64,000 nucleotides of DNA, taken from positions 372,001 through 436,000 of the forward strand of contig CAJNDS010002402.1 of the NCBI GenBank assembly GCA_905221605.1. The letters run 5' to 3'. The notes under the pieces were generated by a model. The model saw only the letters and a list, made by a program, of their open reading frames with translations. It was not told the DNA's origin and made no database searches. Shown one piece after another: positions 47,601-58,045 of the stretch. Each line of letters opens with the position of its first letter. Positions within the stretch are counted from its first letter, which is position 1. This DNA is from Symbiodinium natans. Its lineage: Eukaryota; Sar; Dinophyceae; Suessiales; Symbiodiniaceae. The translations under genes were made by a program, and so were the position numbers.

Positions 47601-49093
47601 AGAGTTGCCGCCCCTTCACTCAGAATTAGCTTTGAGCTTTAAAATTAGGCGGTCCAACCCAGACAAAGCTGTCTCACACTCCCTCACGCCCCGTGTGAAA
47701 CGCGCAGCAAACCAGGCGGGCCCGGGCTGCGTCAGGGGGCGATCCGCTTGATGTTCTTTGCACACGATAGTCACTAGCCGTGCTTCACTGATGCACAAAG
47801 GCAACCAGGTGAGCTACGCGCTGACAGTCAACGAGCCGGCAATCCTTCACCACTGCTTTTACAAGCGGATGACGCTCAGCTGCCGAAGCTCCAAGCTTGC
47901 TTTTCTTCCAAAGCGCTGTGATGTATGGCCCTGAAAGCTCTGTTTCCCGTGGAAACCCGTTCTGCTTAATCCTGGGTTCCGAATGCCACTGGCTTCGAGC
48001 CTCATGCAGTCCGCTTGAAGGAAGTACTCGCCGGCTTTACCTTTTGAGCTGCCCACTCGCGAAGCGGACACCTTTGCTTGCCAGAAGAGGCTCGAGCGTG
48101 GCAGTTCCAGCGTACGGCTTCCATGTCAGATGTAGTCCTCAAAGGCATTCCATGTCAATGTGTAGCCTAAGTCCAAGCGTCAGTGGCATCACCTCGAGGT
48201 GCGCCGATGAGGCCAGATGCAAGTGCCGTGGGCAGCATTAGCCTGCAATCCTTGAAATATCCGGTATCCTTGGGTCCCGGGACCGATGGACCCTGCGGGT
48301 TCTAAGTCAGGTCTGTGTTGCAGAGTGGTTGGTTGACAAGGAGGATCTTTTGGGGGCCTTGCGGTATCTGAGGTACTTTACGTACTACACTACGAACTCC
48401 AACTGCATTCTATCCGGAGAAGGTGCCACAACTGTCCAGGACCAAGGGCTTCCAGCAACGTTCAGATACTGTTCAGATCAAGTGAAGGTAGAAGAAGACC
48501 AGCAATCAGGCCCTCCGGCTTTCTGCCTCAGCCAGAGTATCCTCGGGTCTTTCATGTAGAATTTGAAGCTTCTCAAGTCCTCCACCATCTGCCAGGAGGA
48601 CAGCGCAATTGCGGGGCCTGAGGAGTGTTCCAAGGTCGGCATGTCTTCGTGAAGATTCGTGAGGTGTTCAGACTTGGCTCTCATGAGCATTCTTGCCTTG
48701 GCCAGATCATGGCGAGCTGCCGAGAGCTGTCCGGGCCCTCAGAAGTTCAAGTTTGGTTGGGGCGAGTTGCTCGGGGCTCCTGTTGCGGCGCTAGTGGTAC
48801 CTTCGAGGTTCCAAAGCCTAGAGGCTCCTAGGGACTCCTGTGAGACGCATATGCGATCTCAGCTGGTAGTGTTTTCCCTCCGCTTGCCACCCTTCAGGCA
48901 GAAACACAGGAAGCACTCTAGGCCTCGAGGCAGAAGCTTTTATCCAAAGTCCAACAGAATCGAAGAGAGTCTTTGGACTGGCTGGGGTCCATCCCAGGCC
49001 AGGGAAGGACTTCCCGGGTCCCTCAGAGATGGCTTCAAAGCAGGCCGCCACTGCTGAGCTTTCAGTTCATTGCAGAATGTCTCCAAATGGGAA
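44621..49093. other. Sparse region; a few exon-like islands
   Basis: 45326-45440 reads DATALGTSSCPALQHVMFAQ. 46030-46110 reads GAKLLPPTVLQAVVGLLTAA after a cttcccag acceptor-like site. 46910-46980 reads HHAAVAASLAAVAMVRWW. The last two look like ARM/HEAT-type helices. 45470-45527 is a CT-rich microsatellite. 47185-47215 holds TTTAGGGTTAAGGGTTTAGG, a short telomere-like patch. No gene could be assembled. Confidence 0.3.
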
Positions 49094-49318
49094 TGTGTGT
49101 GTGTGTGAATGTGTGAATGTGTGAATGTGTGACTGTGCGACTGTGTGAATGTGTGAATGTGTGAATGTGTGAATGTGTGAATGTGTGAATGTGTGACTGT
49201 GTGACTGTGTGACTGTGTGACTGTGTGACTGTGTGACTGTGTGACTGCGTGACTGCGTGACTGTGTGTGTGTGTGTGTGTGTGTGTTTGCGTGCGTGCGT
49301 GCGTGCGTGTGTGTGTGT
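49094..49318. repeat. 8-bp minisatellite GTGTGAAT/GTGTGACT
   Basis: About twenty units. GTGTGAAT predominates to about 49192, then GTGTGACT to about 49262, then (GT)n and (GCGT)n to 49318. The two unit types form two homogeneous blocks, suggesting local expansion of each variant. Non-coding. Confidence 0.95.
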
Positions 49319-49926
49319 GGACTCCAAACCTGCGTCGCAGGCATGGCCATCAGGGCACGTGCCCAGGCTACAATATGTCGGCACTTCTGTCGCTGAACCA
49401 GCTGCACAAGCCCGGCCATGTTCCACCAAGCAGGAAAGTCCTTACGGGACCCTCAAACTCCTCGCGGTGTTCCTAGGGTGTTTCCTTGAAGGTTTCCAGA
49501 AAGTTGCTCAACCTTTCAGGCACTGACAGTCCCAGTTTTTCTAGATTGTCCGTAGGGGTCCCCTTCAAAATCTCGGCATGGATGCCTAGAGTCCTTCGAG
49601 TTCCTGGAAGGTCCCCACTGGGAGGTTCTTGGCCGAGAGTATATAGCCGGTCCCTAACATTCCAAAAGGGGCGGCGCTCTGCGCCATTCTGCGCCACCAA
49701 GGTGCCTTTCCCTTACGAGTGCTGGCCGGCCGCTCTCTTCGAAAGTTAAGGATAACCATGATTTATTTCACAAGAAAATGAGTAACGCTAGCAACAATAG
49801 TAATAGCAAGAATCACGCTTTCGCTGGGTTTTGCGGGAACCGATGAGAGCAAGTCTCAGGTAGACTATGATCGACGGCTACTCCAGAACTGTCCCAGTGT
49901 GCAGGCACAGACACAGCAGCAGATGG

Positions 49927-49968
49927 TTTAGGGTTTAGGGTTTAGGGTTTAGGGTTTAGGGTTTAGGG
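49927..49968 (+). repeat. Interstitial telomeric array (TTTAGGG)6
   Basis: Six perfect TTTAGGG units in a row, the plant/dinoflagellate-type telomere repeat, embedded between unique sequences. It is the only perfect array in the window. Degenerate versions occur near 9400, 25260, 34400, 46850, 47190 and 61070. Confidence 0.95.
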
Positions 49969-51127
49969 TAAGCGCCCATGTCGTTTCCTGTGGCCTGATT
50001 GGCTGTTACCCGGCAAGTGGCAAAAAAAACATCGAAGGATGCATGGTCATACCCTGTGCCACCGAAGCTGCTGGCAGGTATGACTGTAGCTTGTTCCCAC
50101 CTCCACTCGGCTTTTGCAAAACCCGCCTTCTCTGACAGCTTGACTGCATTGACCGCAGGTTCTGCAGAACCTCAGTACCGGCTTGTCCGGAAGGTGCGAG
50201 AACCTGGAGGAAATTGTAGTGGCTCCGGCAGCATACTTTCGGCCTCTGCTCACAAGCATCACGACATCGCAGGTATGTGAGTCTGTGTTGTCTGGCAGAA
50301 TCTAGAACCACATTCTACGAGCATATCGTGTTATATCGTGTTGCGCATGAAAGGAATAACGCAATTGTCCCGCAGCTGAGGTGCCACTTTACAAAAGCTG
50401 CCGCTCCCTCTGCGCAGAGAGGACGCCTCTTTAGCTTTGCCTTCAAAGCTCCATGGAGACTGCTTCTGACTGGCACGATGCAGGACCATGTGCTCCATCT
50501 TCCAGGTGAATGAGACCGGCTGCTTTTTAGGCCACCGGATCAGAGTAGAGAGCAACCATGCATGAACAGTCGACCGGTCAGGCGCAGCAGAGCTTGGAAC
50601 GGGCTCGTGGGAGTCGAGGGGCAGTTTCCAGCATCAGCCAAGCACCGCAAAATTGCCAGGCATACGGACAAGCGGGATGGGCTGCTACAAGCCCAACTTC
50701 ATCCGGAAGCTTGAAATACACAGCATGCACTTCGAAGTCCTGTGCAGCCCACCTGCAACATCATCACAAAACACAAAAAGCCGCCCACGCCCAAGGAGCC
50801 AGCTCGCCGCACGGTTCCTTCGTGGAGATGTGCGAGCCGGCAGCTCAGAGGCTGAAGCACTCTGAAATCCTGATGCGCTGGGCGCACGAAGGGTGCGAGT
50901 CCTCTTGCCCAGCGTTTTTTCGATACTGTCGGATCATCGTCGTTTCCGTTTCACGCGCAGTTTAGCTTGTAGGAGGCCCGAATCCCGGGCCCATCGTGTT
51001 TGCCTCATCCTACACACCAGTACTTCTGGCGATGGCAAGTTCAAGTCGCCACCAAGCGTCGTAGCTTTGCTGCAGATGCAGCGCCCTTCACGATCTCGAA
51101 GCAGTTGCAGCAGGAAAAAAAGCGCCA

Positions 51128-51152
51128 CCCCCCCCCCCCCCCCCCCCCCCCC
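51128..51152. repeat. C25 homopolymer
   Basis: Twenty-five consecutive C directly upstream of a possible exon starting at about 51166. Confidence 0.95.
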
Positions 51153-51165
51153 TCAAATCAAATCA

Positions 51166-51240
51166 AGTGCCGAGGTGCTACTGGACTTGCGCGGAGTTCA
51201 GGTCATCGGCCTCTTGAAGGCCTCATCCTTTCACAACAAG
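51166..51240 (+). CDS. Unidentified single exon
   Basis: Reads SAEVLLDLRGVQVIGLLKAS then SFHNK up to a gtgtga donor. Hydrophobic-strand and helix pattern, protein-like, no recognised family. Probably an internal exon of a + strand gene that may continue into 52.5-55 kb. Confidence 0.35.
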
Positions 51241-51514
51241 GTGTGAGCCAGTACGATATACCAATGTACCATAGAAGGTGTAGAAAGAAATGTACATTTC
51301 TGCTTTGATTAGAGTAGTACATAGGAATATATGTACATAATATAAGGGTATATACATATACATCGTATATTCATATGTGCATGATAGGAGAATACCGAAA
51401 CTCCGGAAATCATCGAGAGAAACACGAGCTGCACCAGGCTTTCTCCGAGCAGGACTTCCCGGGGGAGCCTCGCACCGAGGGTGTCCGCGCAGCTCAGAAG
51501 AGCAGACTTGGGAT

Positions 51515-51690
51515 GGTTCCCCCTTGTACTAACAGTCCTTGATAGGGATTAGAATACCCCCAGTAAACTACAAACAGTCCTTGATAGGGATTGTACTACC
51601 CCCTATTTTCATCCCGAATAAGGACTGCTAGGATTAGAATAGGGGTACTACAATTAAGCTCTTTCAGGACTGCTAGTACAAGGTGGAACA
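51515..51690. mobile_element. 176-bp MITE-like element with TIRs of about 24 bp
   Basis: The left end reads CCCCCTTGTACTAACAGTCC and the right end in reverse complement reads CCACCTTGTACTAGCAGTCC; similarity extends a few bases both ways (about 21 of 24). Inside, AACAGTCCTTGATAGGGATT occurs twice as direct copies (51531 and 51573), followed by partly inverted AGGACTGCTAGGATTAGAAT. No coding capacity. A motif fragment lies at 41277-41311. Confidence 0.7.
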
Positions 51691-52574
51691 TCTCAAGAGG
51701 AGACCTTTGTTGGTTTTTATGCCACGGTACAGAGATGGAGAGAGGGACGTCCAGAGGCGCCCATGGCTCCTGCGACTGTGCTTGTGTTAGAATTCTGTAG
51801 TATATGTAATCTGACATACAAGGACCCTGAAGGATTGAGCAAGCAGCGGGAGGGTGCGATTTCGTTGCATCAAAGGCATGCAGATACGCCTGCTACTCCA
51901 ACCTGGAGTGCGATTATTGGCAGTACTATCTTGGAGAAGGCTGGGAACATGCGTGTGGCATGCGCGATTCAGCTCCATAACGAGCGATGGTGTGTAAAAT
52001 TCTGCTTTGGCGCATCTCAGTGCAGAGAGTCATCGCTGCAAGAGTCATTAAGACATAACGGAACAACTTTGATGAACATACAGTTTGCGAGCGTTTGCTC
52101 ACAGAGACGGCGAGTGCAGTCAGAAATGTTTCTTGTCTTATGACATGCGCCAGCAGCAGAGCAAGCTGCCTCGTCGCAGCAAGTCCAAGGCTGCTGGCTT
52201 CATGAAAGCCTTCACGCGTCAGTGCCGCTGCTTGGGCTTTTGATTTGTTGCAGGGGCCTTCACAAGAACCGACCCTGTGAGACAAGACTCCTGGGATGTC
52301 TGGTTTCATACACCGGGCGGCATTGGTACCATGTCCAAGGCCCACCTATCTTAGTATCGAAGCAAGAAGACAAGGTGTTGCGGCTTCTTCACTTTGAGTG
52401 TTGCGGTTGCAATAGTCAGGGTTGTTCAACGATACGAGCTTGGCCGGGGACGCAGAGCTTGCGGAATTGCTGATCGAGTCGTCCTTCCGTCCAAAGTCAT
52501 CGCTGAACACTTTGGCCGCTGAGTGTGTGAGACTACTTTGTTGTGGGACTAAATCATGCTGGTCCTGCAAAGGT

Positions 52575-54984
52575 TTCCACTGACCATGAGCCACTTCCAT
52601 CGCGATTTCGAGCAGGCCATAGCTGGGGAGCCGCTTGGAACAACTCAGCACCAAGGCTTTGTGTGCAAAGAGCCGCTGCTCAATCGGGCATGCTTTCCGT
52701 AAACCACCTTTCTCGTAGCTCGAAGAGGGTCACTCAGTTTTCCAGAAAACATTCAGCGCAGGAGGGTCCGCACAGCTCGGGCCCAGGAGGTTTGCGTAGT
52801 AGATCGACGATTGTTTGGCGGCTTTGTCGCTTTGTGACATGCACACATCAGAGAAGGCCCGAGGTAGGCTGCTAGCTGGTCAGTCCCTGCCAAGGGCGGC
52901 AGGACGGTGTAGCAGTGTCTAGGCAGGATAGTGAGGCAACGTCGCTCATGGCCACGAGGTACATCCAGCATTTCTGTCCTGGTTTGGGCTGGACACCGTC
53001 GGAGGACTGGTTCGTCAGTGACCCCGTCCAATTCATGTATCTCGATGGAATCTCGACGGCGAGTCCTTGTGATTTCTGGAGGAGTGGAGACTTGTGGCAG
53101 ATGGCTTCAACTGCTCCTCTCCGGGAGTGAAGGCTTGCTGTGCTGCACACCTGTCCCTTCACACCCCAAACTGAAAAGGTCTCGAGCGCCTCTGCTTTAA
53201 GGTCTCAGGTTCTGGATTCCAGGCTTCCGGGTTCAAGGTCAACAGATACTGCGCAAGAAAATCATCAACAGAGACCAGTCCATTCTAGCATCATCCGCGC
53301 CCGTGCGCTCAGAGTGTGCCTGGTCCGGCGATGCAAAACGCAGGACCTGGCCGGCAGCGACACGCTCAGCATAGAAGAGTGCGAGCGCCGAGCTGCCACC
53401 GACCTGGACAATCGAGAGCAATGTTGTTTCTGTCACTGCTATTTGGCGGAGGGGTTCGCGGTTGGTGCCAAAGTTGGGTTTCCCGAACAAGTTTTGCACT
53501 GCGCAACTTCCCGCAAATTCAAGCAAGATAGGCCCTAATAGGCATCCCAAAAGTCCTCTTCAGAGTCTGGAGGACTGCGGGCCCCAGATGGTCTCCAATA
53601 GCCTCGCTTGCTTTTGCGTGCTCAAGGCCGCGTCAGAAGGGACGGATATGACATGTTCAAAGTTTAGTGCCGTGGTCTCTAGGAGGGCAGAGTGAGTGCG
53701 AGTTCGGTCCAACACAAAGAGAACAGGTGCAGTCGGAAATAGGTTCCGTGCAACGTGCTTTGATCTCCTGCAGGGACAGCTGTGCAGAAGAACGCCAAGT
53801 CGCTTCGGCATCTCGTCCTTCGAAGGGTTGAACAGTGTACATGCACCTTTGAAACCTAGTCGCGCGATCCCAGGCTTCCGACTCTACGAACGGCGAAGTC
53901 TTGTCCATCAGGCAAAACGCCCCTGCAGACGTAACGTTCCCTTGAAGTTCAGATCTAAGTTCGGCATGTAGGCGCTTGCTGTTTCTATTCACCTGCAGCC
54001 AGCCAGGTGGCTTCAGTAATGATGGACACGATGCAGCGTGCATCTCTGCCCTATGCCCCAGCAGGCGCGGCTCTGCCACTAGGACTTGCTGGAATTGCTG
54101 CATCACCCGAAAACCGTGACAGTGAGCTTCGATGTAGTATACGATGTTCTTTGCGAAACGGAAAGGCGAGGACTCTTTCGATGTTGCCATTGACTTGCAT
54201 GGGGTGAACTACGTGGCCCGGCTGAAGCAAGAATATGTTGATGTCTTGTTATGTCCTGAAAAATTGCGCTTTTTGGAGTTCCTAGCTTTGCTTTGCAGGG
54301 TTTAGTTCGTGGGTGGAGAGTAAGAATCACAGTCGGAGCTGCGAGGCCTACCTGACCAAGGACCTCGAGCTCTTCGAGCAAGCAGCGGCTAAGGCACTGC
54401 AGAGTAAGATAAGCCAGTACAATGATGTTTATTCTACGATGATATAAATATAAATAATATATATATATGTATAATTATGTATGTATTTACATATGTGTAC
54501 ATAAACCCACTCATATGATATCATGACATCATACTCGTCGTAATGTTGTTATTGGGAAGATCCTGAGGCGGTGAGGAACGCAGCAGGCCCATCTGCAGGG
54601 AGTGTGACAGCGAAGAAGTTGGCGCAACGTCTTTGGTGGTCTTGCTTGACCTTTCGATTACAGGGAAGTTGAGGTTCGTGAACACGGCTGGCTTCAGATC
54701 TCCGAATGCACACCGTCTCATTCTCCGCATTTGCAGGCGCGGCTCCAGGAGAGCTTCAAGATGAATATGGTGCAACTGACCGTGTCAGTGTAGTACCCAG
54801 CTCAGAGGCCGGGTGGTCTCACAGTTCGGTTTCCATCCCAAACCGACACAAAAGCCGACGTCGAAGCCTTGCCTCAGGATGACTTCACGCACCTGAAGTT
54901 CACACTACAGCTTCCGGAAGGCTTAGCCACAAGCGTTGGACTGTCAAGAGCAGTGCACGAGCGTCTGGCAGAAGCCCTGAGAGC
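52575..54984 (+). CDS. Exon islands of an unidentified + strand gene
   Basis: Several protein-like exons lie in series. 52575-52700 reads MSHFHRDFEQAIAGEPLGTT. 52945-53090 reads YIQHFCPGLGWTPSEDWFVS then DPVQFMYLDG. 53350-53430 reads AGSDTLSIEECERRAATDLD. 54158-54238 reads KGEDSFDVAIDLHGVNYVAR then LKQEYVDV. 54308-54400 reads SCEAYLTKDLELFEQAAAKA. 54849-54984 reads ADVEALPQDDFTHLKFTLQL then PEGLATSVGLSRAVHERLAE. The regular spacing and acidic composition resemble the verified genes here. No family or catalytic motif was recognised, and the joints were not solved. Confidence 0.4.
54430..54500. repeat. AT-rich TATA microsatellite
   Basis: (AT)n, TATG and AAATA units, intergenic or intronic; a similar patch lies at 57800-57850 (ATATCATATT units). 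Confidence 0.85.
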
Positions 54985-56898
54985 CTCAACAACCTGAAGC
55001 AACACAACACACTCAGTTCTCGTGAGGCAAAGATGCTGAGACCCTGAGCCGATCCCTGTGGGCCACCAACCTGAAGGCGCCGTCAGCATCCTCGAAAGCA
55101 GACTTTGCGGGTCTAGTGGATTTGGCGCTTATCTTCGTAGGTCCCCGCCATGCCCTTTTTAAACATGACTTGATGCCACGGGTCAGGGTAGGTGGCTCCC
55201 CTGATCGCAGGATGAACTCCATGCTGCGGCCCGGGAAGTTTCGCCGGCGTCGATCACAGGACGCTGATTGTTGCGTGGTCACCTTGTTTTTAGAAGCCTT
55301 AGAGGGCCCAGAAGGCACTGGGCTTGGCATCATTAATGCAGTTTAAGACAGTTGCCCAGTCCATGTTTCCGCGAGGTCCAGTGAAGATGTCTGTAGCCTT
55401 CTCGTCCGAGGTACCCTGGCTGTAAGCTCATGCAGAGTCACTCCTGGTCATGTAATGCTAAGCTGCTAAGTCCGACGAGCACAAGCAGCGCCGCGCCCCG
55501 GCGGGTAACGGGCATAGGCCCGGACAGAGCTCAATTGCATGCGCTGGCTATCTCTGCATCGTGGCTGTCTGGATGTGTTTCTGGCTCTCCCACTGCCAAC
55601 TGCCAACACTCTCGCCCAAAGTCACGGACATCGCAAGGGAACCATCCGCGCAGGCTTATACGCGTTTTCATCCTGCTACTTGCCACCTGGGCTACATTGG
55701 CTACAACCTGGGAATCAGCACTGCATGCACATGGTGCTGCAACCTGCTGTAATGTTCTGATCCGAGGTGGTCCTGGGCCTTTTGCTGTTCATGTTCTGCG
55801 TGTGGCAGAAGCGGAAGAAGAGCAGGCACAGAGTCCGCATTGGCCCATATTGCCCCCACCCCCCCAGCTCGTGCCCACAACTGGGGTTGGGGGGAAACTC
55901 AAGACTCTGATGACGCGCAGGCGGGACGTTGAAGACGGCTCCTCGGCCTTGAGTGATGTTGAGTGTGGAGGGTTCGGGTCGGGCTCCCACGATTTCAGAG
56001 CCCACCATCAACCCCTGGCCTTGAGCATACAATGTGCAGTGTGCCCTAAGGTGACTGCAGCTCCGAACTCCAGGGCTTCTGGGACTGGTGCCGGTCACTG
56101 GTAACTTGCCGCCTGGCGAATTTACACGTTCAAGTCCTGGTCTCCCACCATCTCCCACCTGTTTTCCCATCTGCGTTCCCGGGTTGTCTTATCTCCGTGG
56201 GCTTTCTCAGGCAGACATGACGGACTTTGCGACGACACTGCCCTTCGGCTGCAACACTTGAGAGAAATAACCGCCAGAATGCATCAAGCAGCCAAAGATC
56301 CACTTCTTGAGTGAGTGCAGGCTAGGACTTCCGCGGGCCATACAGCACTCTCCCCATGACTTGCTCCCTCTCTCCAAAATGCGGTCTTATGGTTCCTATG
56401 TCAGCACTGATTCCCTTGAGCCGTTGATAGCCCTCAGGCGGGAAAGGAAAGGCCCCCCGTCCATTGGCCAACGTGCACCTGTCAGGACTCTGAAGAGGAG
56501 TTCAAGGATGTCCGTGGCCTCAAAAAGAGTTTCGGGCTCCATGCTCAGCCCAAGTTGCACAGAACCAGCGCTTCATGTGAAGTTCATCCTCAAAAGTCTT
56601 TGCACTCCAAGGCTCAACGGGTGAGCCCTGTGGTCAGGTTCGTTTCAGTAGCACCTCACTTTAAGGCCTTTGGCTGCAGAGAGCGGCCTCGAACTCGTTT
56701 AACTCACTCGTTTAACTCACTCGTTTCACCACTTGCTCGCAGCAGCAAAGATTTAAAACGAAGCAGGGCAAGGTTCGGGCGCTAAGTTTGAGGGCTTTTG
56801 CCTGTTCAATGAGGAAAGGAGGAGAGGCCCCCTCTCCAAACACAGAAGCTGCAGGAGGCACATCAATCCTGGGCGCTGACATTGCTTCGTAGCTTGGC
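54985..56898. other. No gene recognised
   Basis: A single protein-like stretch at 56490-56560 reads EEFKDVRGLKKSFGLHAQPK. 56693-56730 is a 13-bp tandem repeat (ACTCGTTTAACTC, two and a half units). A 224-codon open frame at 55430-56104 has low-complexity composition and no domain. Confidence 0.3.
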
Positions 56899-57459
56899 TT
56901 GGGCGCTGAGTGTCTTTATAGGATCTACTTCATTTTTCCTGTTACCGGTGAGTGTATCTTGACATGCTGCTCTCCAGGCAACACGCTGGCCACGGATCCA
57001 TCGCTCGCAGTGCGCTTAGGCCTCCCAAGGGAAGGGATAAAATGTAGCAAACACGAGTTCCGGAAGCTTTGGATGAAAATCTTCCTGCCCATCCGCATCC
57101 GCATCCAGCGACAGGTGCAGCCCGCGCCTTGGCACGTGAGCTCCGTGCGCGGCCTGGGCGAGGCGAAGCAGCGGAGGCAAAGTCGGCAAAGGGCAGCGGT
57201 GGTGCTGTACCTTGTCGAAGTCTCCGAGTCTGTAGGTTTGGCATGCCCTTGTGTGTGCCAGGTTTGCCGGGAGCTGGCAGTGGCGCTGAACAGCCATTGG
57301 AACAACAGCTCGACCAGCGCCTCGAAATGCGAAGCGAAAGTTTTCGAAAGCTTTCATGAGTGTCTGTGGAACGAGGGCATGTGCGATCGCCTTCGCGAAG
57401 GTGGTATCCTCGAGGATTTGCAACACGTGATCTTCGATGACTCGGAGACAAAGGGGTAG
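56899..57459 (+). CDS. Hypothetical open frame, 186 codons, overlapped by a long antisense frame
   Basis: One of the longest non-repetitive open frames in the window. The C-terminal part is the most protein-like: CRELAVALNSHWNNSS, FESFHECLWNEGMCDRLR, EGGILEDLQHVIFDDSETKG, then stop. The - strand is open over 56942-57688 as well (248 codons) but gives a Ser/Pro/Arg-rich translation without domain character. No family is recognised. It may be one or two exons preceding the helical-repeat gene downstream. Confidence 0.35.
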   Translation: MGAECLYRIYFIFPVTGECILTCCSPGNTLATDPSLAVRLGLPREGIKCSKHEFRKLWMKIFLPIRIRIQRQVQPAPWHVSSVRGLGEAKQRRQSRQRAAVVLYLVEVSESVGLACPCVCQVCRELAVALNSHWNNSSTSASKCEAKVFESFHECLWNEGMCDRLREGGILEDLQHVIFDDSETKG

Positions 57460-58045
57460 CAGCCTCAGCTTCCACAGTGCAGCCTTCCCCAGCGTTGCCC
57501 TTAGCTATTAGAAATCCCTGTGGAGTCTGATAAATCCCTGTGAAGTCTGCGCCGGAAGGTTTCGGAATACGGTTTCGTGTACTTGCTGTTATGAGTTTGA
57601 ACTTTCGCCTTACCTCAAGACAGAGGCGAATAGCAGAAGCTTGCGGTAATGAGCCGTTGACACCCCACATACTTGTAGCTGGCTTCAAGGCCCTTCCTCC
57701 TGGCCGCGCTCAGCGGCGCCTGGCGTGTGGGCGCCACGGCCATGCCGGCCGAGCTGCAAAAGAGCTGAGTAAAGAGCTACAACAGAATGCATATACACAG
57801 CAATAATATAATATCATATTATATCATATTATATATATACATATTAAATCAGGTTCTACTAGTAATATCTAGGGATCAGGGTGTAGATGAGGCTTGGATG
57901 TGAGACAATGGCCAAAGCAAGGTACTTTCAGCGCTTGTTTCAGTTGCTGGACACTCTGGTGCTTGTGCTGGCTCATGCTTACACGATAGTGCGTCAGCAC
58001 AACCTAGGATTGACATGTTTCAGGAATGTGAGCTTGCACCAGTTG

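Noticed and set aside
49094-49318. Regularly spaced repeats reminiscent of CRISPR
   Set aside because: 8-bp tandem units without spacers, in a eukaryotic context.
55013-55333. Minus-strand ORF of 106 codons
   Set aside because: Composition slightly protein-like but no family signal, no splice-like ends, and opposite to the surrounding exons.
56942-57688. 248-codon minus-strand ORF
   Set aside because: Low-complexity Ser/Pro/Arg translation; the overlapping + frame has better protein character and fits the strand of the neighbours.
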